Under the pieces are notes generated by a model. It ran no database searches, had not been told where the DNA came from, and was given only the letters and a program-made list of their open reading frames with translations. Source: Pseudorasbora parva (Eukaryota; Chordata; Actinopteri; Cypriniformes; Gobionidae). From it: a stretch of DNA of 64,000 nt. The translations under genes were made by a program, and so were the position numbers. Shown here piece after piece: positions 1 through 35,330 of this stretch. Position 1 is the stretch's first letter; every line of letters begins with the position of its first letter. Location of the stretch: positions 46,812,751 through 46,876,750 of the forward strand of contig NC_090175.1 in NCBI RefSeq assembly GCF_024679245.1. The letters run 5' to 3'.

Positions 1-115
1 ATTTTGGTCCAAAAATACCATAAACTACGACTTTATTCAGCATTGTCTTCTCTGCTGAATAAACGCGGAAGACAATACTGAATAAAGTCGTAGTTTTTGG
101 TATTTTTGGACCCAA
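1..115. repeat. hairpin element
   Basis: Near-perfect inverted repeat. Arms at 2-50 and 68-114 share actacgactttattcag and gtccaaaaatacc. It may continue left of the window. Fold-back MITE of unknown family. Confidence 0.7.
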
Positions 116-159
116 ATGCATTTTCGATGCTTTAAGAGATTCTAATGAACTAACTGATG

Positions 160-365
160 TCACACATGGACTACTTTGATGATGTTTTTTCCCCTTTCTG
201 GACATGGATATAGTGCGCATAGCCTACACTTGGATACACTCTCAGACTCAATATAAAATATCTTAAACTGTGTTCCGAAGATGAACTGAGGTCTTGGTGT
301 GGAACAACATTAGGGTGAGTCATTAATGACATCAATTTCATTTTTGAGTGAACTAACCCTTCAAA
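160..365 (+). repeat. end of a 'gtgaactaaccct' dispersed repeat
   Basis: Shares gttccgaagatgaac, a gaggtctt/gtgtggaac segment and a gtgaactaaccctt end with the right arm of the fold-back element at 16199-17254. One-ended fragment of an abundant cyprinid-type repeat. Confidence 0.5.
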
Positions 366-434
366 TTCAAGTCTTCCAGTCTCAAAGTTGATTCGAAAGA
401 CCGCCGTTCGCCAGCTTCTGTGTTTAGTAATGGC

Positions 435-1129
435 TAGTGATGTCCGGTTCGCGAACGAATCGTTCTTTTTAACCGGATCTTTATAGTGAACCGGTCGAAC
501 CAGTTCACCAAATCGAACTGAATCGTTCTAAACGGTTCGCGTCTCAAATCAGGGCTGATCCCACAAATACTGTAGATATTAACTTTCTGCCATCAGTGAC
601 AGACTCTCAAACTAGAAATAAAACGAATATCTTGAAGTAGATGTTGTAACTCCAATCGTTAGCTGAAGTGAGACATGTTTTGCTGAGAGATCTGATGAAC
701 TCACGAGCAGCTGATACTGAGCATGCGCGTGTAACCGAAAGTACCGGATTGTCGGATCCTCGGATCAGCAGTACAGAATCAAAACCGTTTCTATCGGACA
801 CGTTCGATACTGAGAACCGATGAGCCGATGAGCTGCGCATGCGTGTTATTTGTTCAGAGGAACGAAATGCAGGTTAAGTGTATTTAAAACTAATCACGTT
901 TGGAAACATTATAACAAAGCTGTCACTGTATTATTTTAAAGTTTTGGAAACAATAGATTGTAAAACGGTCAAATTAAACATTTTTTGTTTTATCAATAAT
1001 GCATGATATTTTCAGGAACAGCTTTAACTTATTTAATTTCTAAGTCGATAAAGATTTTAAAATACATGTAATCAAAACAGTAGGTTTGATATTCAGCTTG
1101 CAGCAGTTCGCAGCTCAGCACCCTGTGCT

Positions 1130-1163
<34 letters not shown>

Positions 1164-1808
1164 ATACAGCGGTTCTCGAGTCAGATCGACCGGTTGCAAC
1201 GGATCACCGGTACAGAATTGAGAACCGTTTCTATCGGACACGTTCGATCTTTCGGTCATGTTTGATTCTGAGAACCGGTGAGCTGAGATACTGAGCATGC
1301 GTGAGAGCGTCGTAACCGAACTGTTTCTCTCGGAGTGGGACAGCTGATGCTGATAATACATGAGCCCGGGTGAACACTGAGGATTTGTGTAAGTAGGCCT
1401 ATTATGTCAATGTATGTTTATTTAATCCGTGTAAAACATCAGTGTTTGCACGACAGTGACAGTGACAGTCTCTCAAATTAGAAATAAAACTAATATCTTG
1501 AAGTAGATGCTGTAACAATCGATTCAGTTCGATTTGGTGAACTGTATTGAGTGCTTTTGAAAAACATAAATGAAAAAATGTTTCCAAGATGATGATGATG
1601 TCAATTATAATTATTACTATACTAAGTTTTGATTACAAATACTTTAAATGGATGTGTTTGAATGTATTTTCATCCGCCGGGATGATAGAAATGACGTCAT
1701 TACGTAAAGACGTAAAAGAACCGGTGATCCGGTTTTTTGAACCGGATCACTGAAACGAACTGTCCGAAAGAACCGGTTCGCGGAAAAGAACCGAACTTCC
1801 CATCACTA
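435..1808. mobile_element. hAT-type non-autonomous element A (TAGTGATG ends)
   Basis: Ends TAGTGATG...CATCACTA with inner inverted motifs rich in gaaccggttc, flanked by an exact 8-bp duplication gtaatggc at 427-434 and 1809-1816, as expected for hAT insertions. No transposase ORF was seen. A related copy lies at 58940-59730. Contains a short (CA)n. Confidence 0.85.
1133..1161. repeat. (CA)n microsatellite
   Basis: About 14 CA units inside element A. Confidence 0.95.
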
Positions 1809-1816
1809 GTAATGGC

Positions 1817-2600
1817 CATAGACAGTAAAAGAAATGGACGGAGCGTTCCCATTGACGTCTACGGCGAAAGAATGAAGTCAACCTAGGGGCACTCACTTCC
1901 TGATGGCTGAGCGAACTGCGCAGGCTCAGACTGAGCTTGACGACGTAGATGTGACGTGAGCCTCCTGTCTGACAGCTGTGAGTCTTCTAGTAGATGTGGA
2001 AAGCGAAAGCTGAATCACGTTGTTTAAATATTTTCTCCCGTTGCTTTTGGCTCACTATGGGCTTCTCCCCATTCTTCCCCCTTGACTTTATCAGACTAGT
2101 CTCCAGGACATGTCTCCACGTCCCCCCGATTGTCTCATAGACAGTAAAAGATTGCCTGCGAGCGTCTCTTCAGGTCTATACGGTAATTTCTCAACTGTGC
2201 GACAGGGTCGCGTTGGTTATGACGCAATCGTTAGCCTATTTTTACAAAAACAGCTGCTGCGGGGCGATAGTGTAAGATACAAGGTAATGGAGCCTTTTAT
2301 ACATTGTCATGTTTCTTTAGAAATAAACAATGGACAAATGGAGTCTTTAAACGTCTCAGATGTAAAGTTATTCACTGTCAAAGTGACTCAAAAATGAATG
2401 GGAGTCAATGGGATGCTAACAGCAGGTGATGGCTTGGTTAGCAATGGCAGCCCCTAGGGGTGGAACGCTTTCCGAGCGCTAGATTACCCCCTTGGTAATG
2501 GCACGCAAGCGCAACCCTGCCGTAATTGATAAGCCCCGCCCACTTGCTGCATAAGCTCCACCCACCTGCAGGTCTCCAGGCAGCAGCGATACATACATGG
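1817..2600. other. repeat-like region without a gene
   Basis: Higher GC than its surroundings, with catagacagtaaaaga occurring twice (about 1815 and 2136). A 95-codon ORF at 2110-2397 matches no family I know. Probably an unclassified interspersed repeat. Confidence 0.4.
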
Positions 2601-2643
2601 GCAGATTAGATTTCCTGCCGCTAGGGTGCGTCTAGATTTCTAC
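2600..2643 (-). repeat. fragment of the 'ctagatgcaccctagcgg' repeat
   Basis: Reverse complement of about 43 bases at 47531-47573, with one mismatch. Only the end of the element is present. Confidence 0.65.
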
Positions 2644-2699
2644 CCTAATAATGTTCTAGGTGTAATAATGTGATCAGTCCAGATGACTAATTGTATCTA

Positions 2700-3487
2700 A
2701 ATGTTTATTTACGAATCATTTGAGAGTGACAAAAAAAAGAGACATTAATAACAAAAACACTGGCTTGAAAGAAAGAAGCATTGCATGGAACAAAAAAAAT
2801 ATATATTACTACTAATTCTGAAACCTTTATTTTCTTCATGTGCAAAGCAAAACGAACAGAATAGCATTTGTATTAAAAAAAAGTATATATATATAAATAT
2901 ATAAATATTCTACAGATAACCTACAGTTTATGCATGTATTACGGGACTCTAAGTCAATTCAGTGGCAATACAAAGAAATTTTACATTTGTTGATTTTAAT
3001 GATCATAAAATGTAAATCAATTTACAGGTTGTGATTCCAAAAATAAAATATTAAATAAGATCAAACATTTTTCACTCATTCATACAGGTAGGTTGAATAC
3101 AATTCAACCTATACAATTAAACATGGTGCTGAAGACAAAAAAAGGCTTGGTAATGGATCAGCATAAGGCGTAAAGAACATGACATCTCCGTGAAAAAAAA
3201 AAAAAAATTAAAAGCAAGACAAAGAGCTGGTAATTAAACCATAGCAGCGTCTCTGTAACAAATACCCTTTAGTTACACCGTAGTTAAATTATTCTTCAAA
3301 ATGACACTTCATTAGGTATTTGATCCCAAATAATACAGCACATATTTGTGACTACAGAAAAAACAAGTAAAAACAAATAAAAGCTTTTTTCTCATCAGGG
3401 TTAAAAAGCCACTATGATCCTAACAGCACATAATTGGCCCTCAGTTGTGAAGTCTGTAACTGATTGGTTCCTGGTTTTCGAACTCCA
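2700..3487 (-). other. gne: gne 3'UTR with candidate poly(A) signals
   Basis: Unique AT-rich sequence follows the stop codon. Minus-strand AATAAA hexamers lie at 2827-2832 and 2704-2709. Either could end the transcript. Confidence 0.55.
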
Positions 3488-25594
<22,107 letters not shown>

Positions 25595-25689
25595 GGTGTG
25601 TGCAGTGTTGTCTTTCCCGCTGCTGTCTGAATCACACGGATCCCCTTTCTAGCTGCTCTCCCTCTATTCACTGTCTCTGACAGCCATTA

Positions 25690-25890
25690 ACACAAAAAGG
25701 AGGAGGACAGCTGCCCCCTGCACGCTTCACACAAAGCCGCACAGAGACGGAACGCCCCAGGAGGCGGAGTCAGAACAACTCTTGCACACCAATTGGCTGC
25801 AAGGCCGTTTGTCTCCCCCCCTGCATCCTCTCTAGTCCAGAGAGTGGATTTAAGCCAGCAAATGCAGGGAGGAGGAAACACAAACAGTTG
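25690..25890 (-). promoter_or_regulatory. putative gne proximal promoter
   Basis: Just upstream of the candidate first exon the minus strand carries a CCAAT box (agccaattgg, about 25790-25800) and a GC-rich stretch with CCGCCTCC near 25760. This is higher in GC than the AT-rich surroundings. The TSS itself cannot be placed. Confidence 0.35.
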
Positions 25891-25999
25891 CCAAGCACTT
25901 GTACACAGAATCCTCCCTTTCTGTTTTAATTAGGATTGTTTCCTTTACGCAGAATAATCAAAAGCATGTGTACGTCATTTGTACATTCCATCACATTAT

Positions 26000-27780
26000 T
26001 GAAATTTCACAACAAAGTTAAAATATTAAATGATTCACAATTCTGATAAATTAGATTCTGTAGCCAAGTGGCACTTCACACTGATTTACAGAGGCATTTT
26101 TAGTGTTATTTTTTCTAACCAGATAGACACATTTTTTTGATAAAATTATTTTTAGATACAAACTTTTTTTAGGTTTTTTTTTTCAATTTAAATTGCTTGA
26201 TTATATATATATATATAAAATCAAGCAATTTAAATAAAATTCCCACCAGATTTATTAGAAAAAATCATTTGTTAAAATATACAGTATCAGACATTACAAC
26301 ATTACAAATAAAAAATAGAGGAACTTTTTGCATATTTGGCATATCTTTCTGTGTTTTTGAAGATAGGTCTGAAAATATTAATATACTATTATATTTATAT
26401 ATACATTATAATAATTTCTTAATAAAACTAACTACTTTCTAAGAAAACGATGCCGAAATCATTGAAAACTACATTTGTGAATATTTTCAAATGACCGCCA
26501 TTTTAATTTATTCATCATAAATTATTATTTTTATTGAATTACTTTCCTTTATTGAATTACTTTACTATTAAAATAATTCAACATCAACCACATGGCAATA
26601 AATGTCTCACATTTTATATGTAGCTTTTCAATGGTATTTTTGACCCAAGACATTCCCTATTATTTAATATAATGTATTTATTATAATATGTATAATGTAT
26701 TGTATGATTTATTATACTTGCTGACACAACTATGATACATAAAGAGTAACTGACAAACACACAACATTTTTTTTTTACATTATAGCCACTTTAATTTATG
26801 CGTTTATCATAAACTACTCTTTTCTCTGAATTTCTGAGTTACTTTGCAGTGAAGCAATACAACACCAAACAGACCAAAACATTTTTTTTTAGCTCAAGCT
26901 GTTTTTGACATGATTGTGCTCCGTAAAAGAGCCACGTCCTCATAACCTGCGACCTCCACAGTAAGAGTGACGAAACAGGTACAGTGTGCCACTCTATGTG
27001 ACTGACTGCGTCTGAATAACCTCTAAAGCCATGCAAATCTCTTTACATTTGTAAGGGTGTGTTGTGTGCTGAGCATTAAACTTTAGTGGGGTGGACAAGG
27101 AACTGTTTGTTTGCATTTCAACTGTTACATCCTAAAGCAGAATTGAAGCATTGCATTGACAGAGAGCGTGTTTTATGTGTTTTATGGTCTGCATCAAGAA
27201 GTAACAGACGTCACATTAACAGAGATAAGTGTGAAGAAATGATCGGCTATAAGGAAGCTCTTAAGACGTTACTACTCCAATCTTCCCGTGTCCATATAAT
27301 TTCTTTTTAGTCTGAATATTGATCTGAAAAGGTGCAACATCAACATCAATTCTCCTTTTTTGGATTAAGCAGTAATGGCATGTTGAGCTACTGTGGTTCC
27401 TATGAGTGCGAGTTTTAAACATACCCGGTCTTGAAAAGGCTCAGTGAGGAAGAGATTCACATAAACACGTGTACAAAGTGCAAATCACAAGCTTCAACCA
27501 GAGGTGAGAGACAAGGAAAAAAAACATATACAGACACAGCATGCAGTCTGTTTAGTAAGTTGTATCACTATTAGTGGGATAGTTCACAATAATACAGATA
27601 AGCATCTGAAACTGGGGCACATCTTTGTCAATAGAGACTGGGTCCGTAAAAACAAAGGAAAATGGTGCCATCTACTGGAAGATTAAGAGACAAGCACAGG
27701 ACCAGGAATGACATCACTTTGTAGGCCAAAACACAGAGGAGTTATTAGCATTTTAGCACTTCCGGGTCCCTCGTCCCAAA
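26000..27780. other. intergenic/intronic stretch, nothing recognised
   Basis: Very AT-rich, with a tight hairpin at 26185-26235 (aatttaaattgcttgatta and its inverse around a (TA)n). Short ORFs look random. Confidence 0.35.
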
Positions 27781-27789
27781 AGTCAATGT

Positions 27790-28050
27790 ATTAAAGGTGC
27801 ACTATGTAGTATTTTTGCAGTAAAATATCCAAAAACCACCAGGCCAGTGTTATATATTTTGTTCAGTTGAGTTCTTACAATATCCCAAATGTTCAACTAT
27901 TTGTAAATTTTGAGAAAATTGCCTTTTTAACCAATGAGCTGGACATCTGAGGGAGTCGCCTGTCAATTGCTTCATATCTGCGCTACCCTCAGTTTCCGGT
28001 TTTATTCTGCAGAAACGTTTTACTCTTAGCGAAGCCCGTTTCCGCCACTA
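27790..28050 (+). repeat. 'aaaggtgcactatgtagta' dispersed repeat, left part
   Basis: Begins aaaggtgcactatgtagta and runs to about 28050, where the inverted-repeat unit begins. The sequence after 28862 to about 29480 may be its continuation, with a 55-codon basic ORF from 29254. No right end was found. Confidence 0.45.
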
Positions 28051-28060
28051 ATAAAAAATA

Positions 28061-28860
28061 AAAAAAGAAAGAAATTGCGACTTTTTATCTCAGAATTCTG
28101 ACTTTTTTCTCACAATTGCGAACTGTAAAGTCACAATTCTGAGATATAAAGTCGCAATTGTGAGTTATAAAGTCATTGACTGAAGTGGTAACCATCCTTT
28201 TACAATTAATTTATTATTTCAAATATTATCAAAACCGAGCATATTGAGGTCAATAAAATTCATTCTCAAAAGAAATCCTGAACGCATATTCTGATGCGTT
28301 ATTAATAAAATATGTTATTAATGATTCGTTATTTATGAAATATGATCCCAGCAGCGCCACGCTCAGGTGACTGTATGTATAGCGACATGTCATAGGCCCA
28401 ACTGGACTTGTCGTTACTGAACACACTCGTTCTCTTAGGAAATCGTGTATTACAGCACATTCTGAGGGTGGTGATGTTCTGGGGATTATATTTCCACAAT
28501 ATGAACGTTGCCGAACAAGACCACGCCCCTTATTTTGCGTGTTCTTGTGAGGCTTCACCTCACATCCATTCTGTTTCAGTGCCAATTAATTGCATTTAAA
28601 ATCCCCTCTCAAGAGCGCGTTTGCTCAAGAGATATTAATGCCGCTGAGGTAATAAGACAATCATTCATTAGCTAAAACTACAGTTAAAATACTTATTATA
28701 ATGTGTTCACGACACAACTCATGTGTCGGGACGCGGCAGATCAATGACTTTATAACTCACAATTGCGACTTTATATCTCAGAATTCTGACTTTATAACTC
28801 GCAATTGTGAGAAAAAAAGTCAGAATTCTGAGATAAAAAGTCGCAAATTCTTCTTTTTTT
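28061..28860. repeat. inverted-repeat unit with 'cagaattctgac' arms
   Basis: Arms of about 120 bp at 28061-28179 and 28741-28860 are near-perfect inverses built from short units such as ttgcgactttttatctcaga. They enclose about 560 bp of unrelated sequence. Confidence 0.85.
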
Positions 28861-29739
28861 AAATTTCCATTCGTTCGTGCTCAACTCGTCGAGACTTTCG
28901 AGAAATGTGTATACACATAATGTACTGTCTTTATAAAGTAACCTCTTATTAAACTGTTTCTACACTTACAAAGTTCTCAATGCTTCGGTTTGCATCTAGG
29001 GACCCTCATTATGCTACCTTGTAAGTGTGAGGCTATTTTGAGTCACATACAGCAAACATCTCCTCACTATCTGCAAGCTCCACAAACGGCAACAAAAACA
29101 AACTTGGGCAGTCTCTGGACAACGGAACTTAATAAACAGTGCTCCAGCCAATAACCGACAAGAATGATTTGGGGGTGGAGGTTTGGGGTTAGTGCGCATG
29201 CACATGGCGGGGGGGATGGTGTATAGAAGAGGGAAGTTCGAATTACATGATTTTGATGTCGCCAACACACGACCAAAGAGACGACGTTTTGATAAACAAC
29301 TTGCAACGAAAAGGTAAAAGAAGAAGGAATGCGCAAAGTCCAGAATTTACATCGGAAAAGCCTTCGAAAAGTGCCGAGAACTCCGGTGGCACAGAGGGGA
29401 GATGGAGTGGAAGGGTCTAGCTAGCCTCGGTTTTACTCCAGTTACTCCACCCAGGATCGCTTAGAGCACTTTTAATAACTAGTCTAACTCAAACATTCTG
29501 GGAATGTTTTAAGATAAAAACTGAAAGAGTCTGAAGCTTATGGTGAGTTAGTTATAGCCTACCTTTAGCTTTTTACTTCTGGCAACTGCAGATAGGCTTC
29601 AAAATTAATAAAAGTTGTGTTCATCCGAGAATTCTCATGATGGACAAAACGTGTGAGTATCATAAACTTTTGTTTTGGGAAAATTGTATTGGGTTTTTCT
29701 CAAGGAAACCAGCATGATGCAAAACGCTGGTTGGCCTCC

Positions 29740-29980
29740 TCGTAGACTGTAAAAAAAAATGGACATAGATCACCCATAGATTTCTGAAGAGAGTTTTTGA
29801 AGCCTCAAAGTCGGCCGTTGCCATCTTGACAGCGCGTCACCGCGCATCCCTCCCGGATAACTGAAAATGGGCACAGAGATGAGATGTGGGTAGAGCTGAG
29901 GTGACATGATGACTGACAAACAGCAGACAAACGGCAATCCACTTGTCACTCAAAGTGGCCACGCCCTTAATTACACAAAT
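29740..29980 (+). repeat. fragment of 'gactgtaaaa...' repeat
   Basis: Carries gactgtaaaaaaaaatggac and ttttgaagcctcaaag, with similarity in layout to 52190-52320. Ends are not resolved. Confidence 0.35.
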
Positions 29981-30828
29981 AAAGCCATCTTTTACTCACT
30001 CTGCTGTTCCAATGCCCTGTCTTTCTATCTTTTTCAGACCTCAAAAGCAGAAATTTTAAAAACTAGCCCTGCACTTGCTCCTTTCTATAATGCTCCTTTC
30101 TATAATGGCAGTGAAAAGCGACCAAAACTTTACACAAAAAATTACAAAAATTATACAACACAAAAGTATCACAATGATGCAGTGAGATGCACACCATATA
30201 TGGAAAGTGTTCGGACCGCATACTATACGGTTGTGCAAAAAATAAACCATATTATTCGGTCAAAATGCTGAGTTCTGCCGTTACTCTTTGCGTGCTCCTG
30301 TGACCTCATATGAGCCGTCAGCAGCCCATCACAAAATGTTGTCATGACAACCGGTACACAGCATTCACCTTTTATTATTAGTTTTATTAGTAGTATTATT
30401 TCTTATACACCTTCTAGAAAAGTCGAGAGTTGCGTTTGTTATTATTGAGCCTGATTTCTCAATATCATGCGTTTCCTTATCCTGGGTGCCATGCCAACAG
30501 TGCGAGTTATAGTAAGCATGAGTGCAGCAGCTTCTGACAGCTGGCATGCACAAAGTAACAGCCAAGCTCAGTATTTTGACCGAATAATACGGTTTATTTC
30601 TCACAAAGCCTTAACACTTTCCATATATGCTACGCGTCTCACTGTATCATTGCGTGATCATTTTAATATATATATATATGTATTTTTTATGTTTTAACCT
30701 GATCGCCATTCACTGCCATTATAGGAAAGAGCACGTGCAGGACTATTATTAACATTTTAGCTTTTGAGGTCAGAAAAAGAAGGACATAGGGCATTGGAAC
30801 AACAGCAGGGTGAGTAAAAGATGGCTTT
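29981..30828. repeat. large inverted repeat (about 850 bp)
   Basis: Outer ends aaagccatcttttactcac and gtgagtaaaagatggcttt, continuing inward through cctcaaaagc, ctataatggcagtg, gaccgaataata and further. Arms are about 310-340 bp with roughly 80-90 percent visible identity and a loop near 30320-30520. Confidence 0.8.
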
Positions 30829-30899
30829 ACTTTAATTTCAGGGTGAACTATGCTTTTAAGGCTTTATTTAATGTAAAGTTATTTTAAAAATGCACCCCC

Positions 30900-32150
30900 T
30901 CACAGTTGTCATGAAGGGCAAAATTAGCTGTACAGACCAAAACCACAATTTGTATCAAGCTGTAAACATGTTTGAACATGGAGCTCAATGAGATTGTTCT
31001 CTCTTTTGTAGCCTGTCTAAAGGTGCCAGTCGATGAATTGCAGTTTAAACCGTGTTGGCTCCCAGTGAAACTGGAGGAATTTGTTTTCTTGGAAACTGGG
31101 GGGTTTTGCGGCTTGGTTGGCCTACAAAGTGACGTCATACCTGCCCCACTCGAGGGGTGCCCAATCATGTTCCTGTATCCGACTATTCTATGGGTATCTT
31201 TCACCATACACAAGAGACTGTCCATGAATTTTCTTAGCAATGACTTTCCTGGGGGTAGGTTTCTAGGTCATTCACTAGCATTCCTCATTACAAGGCTTGG
31301 GGCTCACACAGACACACACACAAAGACAATGTAGCATCTTCAGTTCCTTCAAATCCTGCAGCTCCAATCCTCATCTAACATAATTGAACCAGATGAAGAT
31401 CTTTAGGAGATTTTGATAATGTGATAGATACACAATCTCTAAACAATAAGGACATGTGTCCAAATTACTAAATAACCATCAGAAGTATTAAGATAAACTA
31501 AACTCTAGCAGAAAAGGCTCAGGTCTCACATTCATTTATGGTTGAGTCAAGGTTGACAGAAGAGCTCTGAGAGACTTTTTCACTACATTAACTTGTAATT
31601 ATATAGGATTACCCTCCTTATAACAGTTAACACTAACCCGACTTGTGCAATGGGTTTTGTGGATAACGTTACTATAGATATGTTGTCTGTCTGTCTGTCT
31701 GTCTCTATTATATATAACATCTATGCAACATTTTAAACAGTAAGTACCGTACCTTACCATATCATCAATATTACATTCACAATGTGGCACAAGGAAGACA
31801 AAACCTAATGATTTAAGTACTTATTTTAAGTTAAAAGCAAATAAAGGAGTACACATATGATATCTGCAAAAGGTATCCAATAATCATTCATAAGTCCTGT
31901 ACATTTCTATCCTACGACAGATGACGAGTCAAAATGTAACGTTACGTTAACGTGGCGAAAAGTTTCGGATCTCACACACACTCCAGCCTTACTGGGAATG
32001 CTAGCAAGCTATGCTAGCACATCACATTACTTACGTTTGACACGATTATCTGTAGTACATTCCCTTGTGTGATAACAGGCGTTTATAGAATCGAATACCA
32101 AAGGCTGATTTATTTGACCAATTATCAATAGGCAGTGTAAACCGCTCTCA
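30900..32150. other. no gene recognised
   Basis: ORFs of 110-120 codons overlap on both strands at 30884-31334 but give no recognisable protein. No element ends were found. Confidence 0.35.
31680..31704. repeat. (GTCT)n short microsatellite
   Basis: About six GTCT units. Confidence 0.8.
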
Positions 32151-32151
32151 C

Positions 32152-32262
32152 CAAATACTTGAGGCTTCGAGTCTGACGACAGCACACGAGGCGTGGTTTG
32201 TTCAAGAGTTCAAGGAGCATGCGTCGTTTACATGCTCCGAGAAAACCGCACACTTCAACCAT
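32152..32262 (-). CDS. possible distal alternative first exon of gne
   Basis: A minus-strand ATG at 32262 opens 37 codons (MVEVCGFLGACKRRMLLELL, then NKPRLV..) running to a good donor, TATTTG|GTGAGAG, in phase 0. That fits the gne acceptor at 20148. I do not recognise the peptide. It could instead be a non-coding first exon or chance. Confidence 0.25.
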
Positions 32263-32466
32263 GACTTCAACAGCAATCTAATCGTGCGGAAGCCCTCGTT
32301 GCGTTTGTTTGCTTTTTACTCAGTTAAAACAAGAATGATATCACAGTGTTATACGATGAAAAAAGCTAATTTAGCTTTTTGGGAATAATGTTTTATAATA
32401 CTGTAAAATCACATGACTTGGTAAGGCAACAATTTTTATTACACATACAAAATACAGGAATGTTAC

Positions 32467-32483
32467 ATGTATGTATGTATGTA

Positions 32484-32554
<71 letters not shown>
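32467..32554. repeat. (ATGT)n(GT)n microsatellite
   Basis: Six ATGT units followed by about 31 GT units. Confidence 0.97.
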
Positions 32555-32556
<2 letters not shown>

Positions 32557-33356
32557 TTTTGGGGGAACTATATCCCTAACACAGCTTAAATTTTCATAGT
32601 AATTCACTGGTGTGATCAGATCCATTTTTTTATTTTTATTTTGGGGGGGGGTGGGGGGGGTTGTCCATGTCCTCAGATGACTGTGTAATAAATCTTAACT
32701 ATATTAACATTGTATTGTTTAAAGGACTGTTCATTCGAAAGAAAACGTTATAAAAAAAAGCAGTTTAAAATAGAAATGTGTCAATCACATATGCTTAGTG
32801 GTGAGAAATTCTCATGGAAATTCTCTTCCACTGTTTCTATTGCAAGAGCGGGCGAGTCACGGCTCACTGCTGCCACCCACTGGCAGGTGTCTTTGTTAAC
32901 TGTCGATTCATTATGTCAAAGCAAAACTATTGTAATAAGTATATTAAATAATAAAATGTCTCGATTTTTTGGTCTAAACTCTAAAGTTTAAATATTTTTT
33001 GCTGAAATCTCCATTAGGGCAATCAATAAAGAATCTCTTGAGCTATGACCTTGATTTTCTTTGTTTGACATTGACATTAAAAGCAAATGTTTCCTTAACA
33101 CATTCAGCTGATTGGGTGTATAAAATAGAACAGGCGATTTATTTCTGAGCATAGGTTATTATGGATAAGGATATATAGCTACATGTGGAATTTTTTTTAA
33201 CTTCATTTTCATACATGTATCCTTAACAGTTCAATTTAAATTCCATTTGGGTTGTTGTTGTTTATTCTGAGACATTTATTTTTAGGAATTTCTTATACAG
33301 TCAAACCAAAAATTATTCAGACACCAGATATATATATTTTACTAGGCCTAGTGAGT

Positions 33357-34164
<808 letters not shown>

Positions 34165-34639
34165 TAGTTAATTTATGTAAATGAGAATAACAAAATAAAG
34201 TAAACTGTGACATTCCAAAAATTCTTCATACAGTGCACTAGTCCCAGTAAAAAACGATTTAAAAAAAATATTTGACCAAAATGATTCCGACACTTTGATC
34301 TGAACATGTTTTGCTCACATGTTTTTTCTTTATTTCCTAATGCGACCTTTTGCACCACAGATTGAACAAAATCAAGCATTGCTTGTCCAAAATTGGTGAT
34401 CTAATTGTGTAGGCTATACTTATATTTAACAGCTGACAGCTGATTGGTTAATTGTAATCCATTACATAGCCTACCTTTCTATCAAAGTTATCGGATATTA
34501 TCAAGAAGATTCATTTGTTCTGAAACAGTTTAACACAAAGTTCTTGTAATATTTTATTTTTTTTACCATATAAACTGTGATAATGTGAAGAAATGTAGGT
34601 TTCTGAATGGTTGTTGGTTTGACTGTGTCTCTCTTCCTC

Positions 34640-35325
34640 ATAGACAAAGGCTATCACACGCATTCTCCCGCGATTTTAGAAACTATTTTATAGTCAGACT
34701 CTGACTAGGACATGCTGCTCTGCACCTTCTTTCACCAGTAAAAGGCGCGATGAGTAGGCTCAGTCTCACGCTGCATCACTTATCAATACTCAATACACGC
34801 CTACTCAATACCGCGAGATGGTCGCGTGCCAGTAGCACTACCGCAGAACAGCAGTAGCAGTGCGGCTGGATGCTCGCTCGCTCGATCAGTCGATGCTGCA
34901 TTGCAGTGGCATTGGTCTGATGTGCGTTAAAGTGGACCAGGTTGCATAATCAGAAGAGAACCATTCCGCAAACTTCGCTTTGTAAAAACCCAAGGCGTGA
35001 ATGGAAGGGGTGGGGGTATAACGGAGTAGGCTACTCTTGTCTTGACCCAGCCTGTCGCAGTGAAACGTGAGAGAGGGGAAGGGCACTTTCAAAGCAAACA
35101 AGCACCAAACAGTCCACAGAATTAATGAGGTTATCTGTCACTGGATAACCACACAGTGACAGGTAGCCTGTGGCAAGCCGTTTTCATATGTGTTTCTTTA
35201 AACTTGCCATCGTTAATAGTGCTTTTTGAATAGGCTTATCAATCTAACATTAATTCCACTTTCTTTTTTTCCACATTAATATCAATATGGGCTATGACTT
35301 TATTTTCTACTAGTCACAGTCTCAA
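34640..35325. other. GC-rich intergenic patch, no gene
   Basis: 34,730-35,080 is richer in CpG than its flanks and could be regulatory. No exon with coding similarity was seen. Confidence 0.25.
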
Positions 35326-35330
35326 ATGTG

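Noticed and set aside
2110..2397. 95-codon plus-strand ORF
   Set aside because: No recognised motif, lies in repeat-like sequence downstream of gne, and has no exon structure or conserved look.
28250..28585. 111-codon minus ORF between the inverted arms
   Set aside because: No recognised domain and odd composition. A genuine element gene is not supported.
30884..31334. Overlapping 118- and 120-codon ORFs on both strands
   Set aside because: Neither resembles a known protein. They mirror each other and lack splice or context support.
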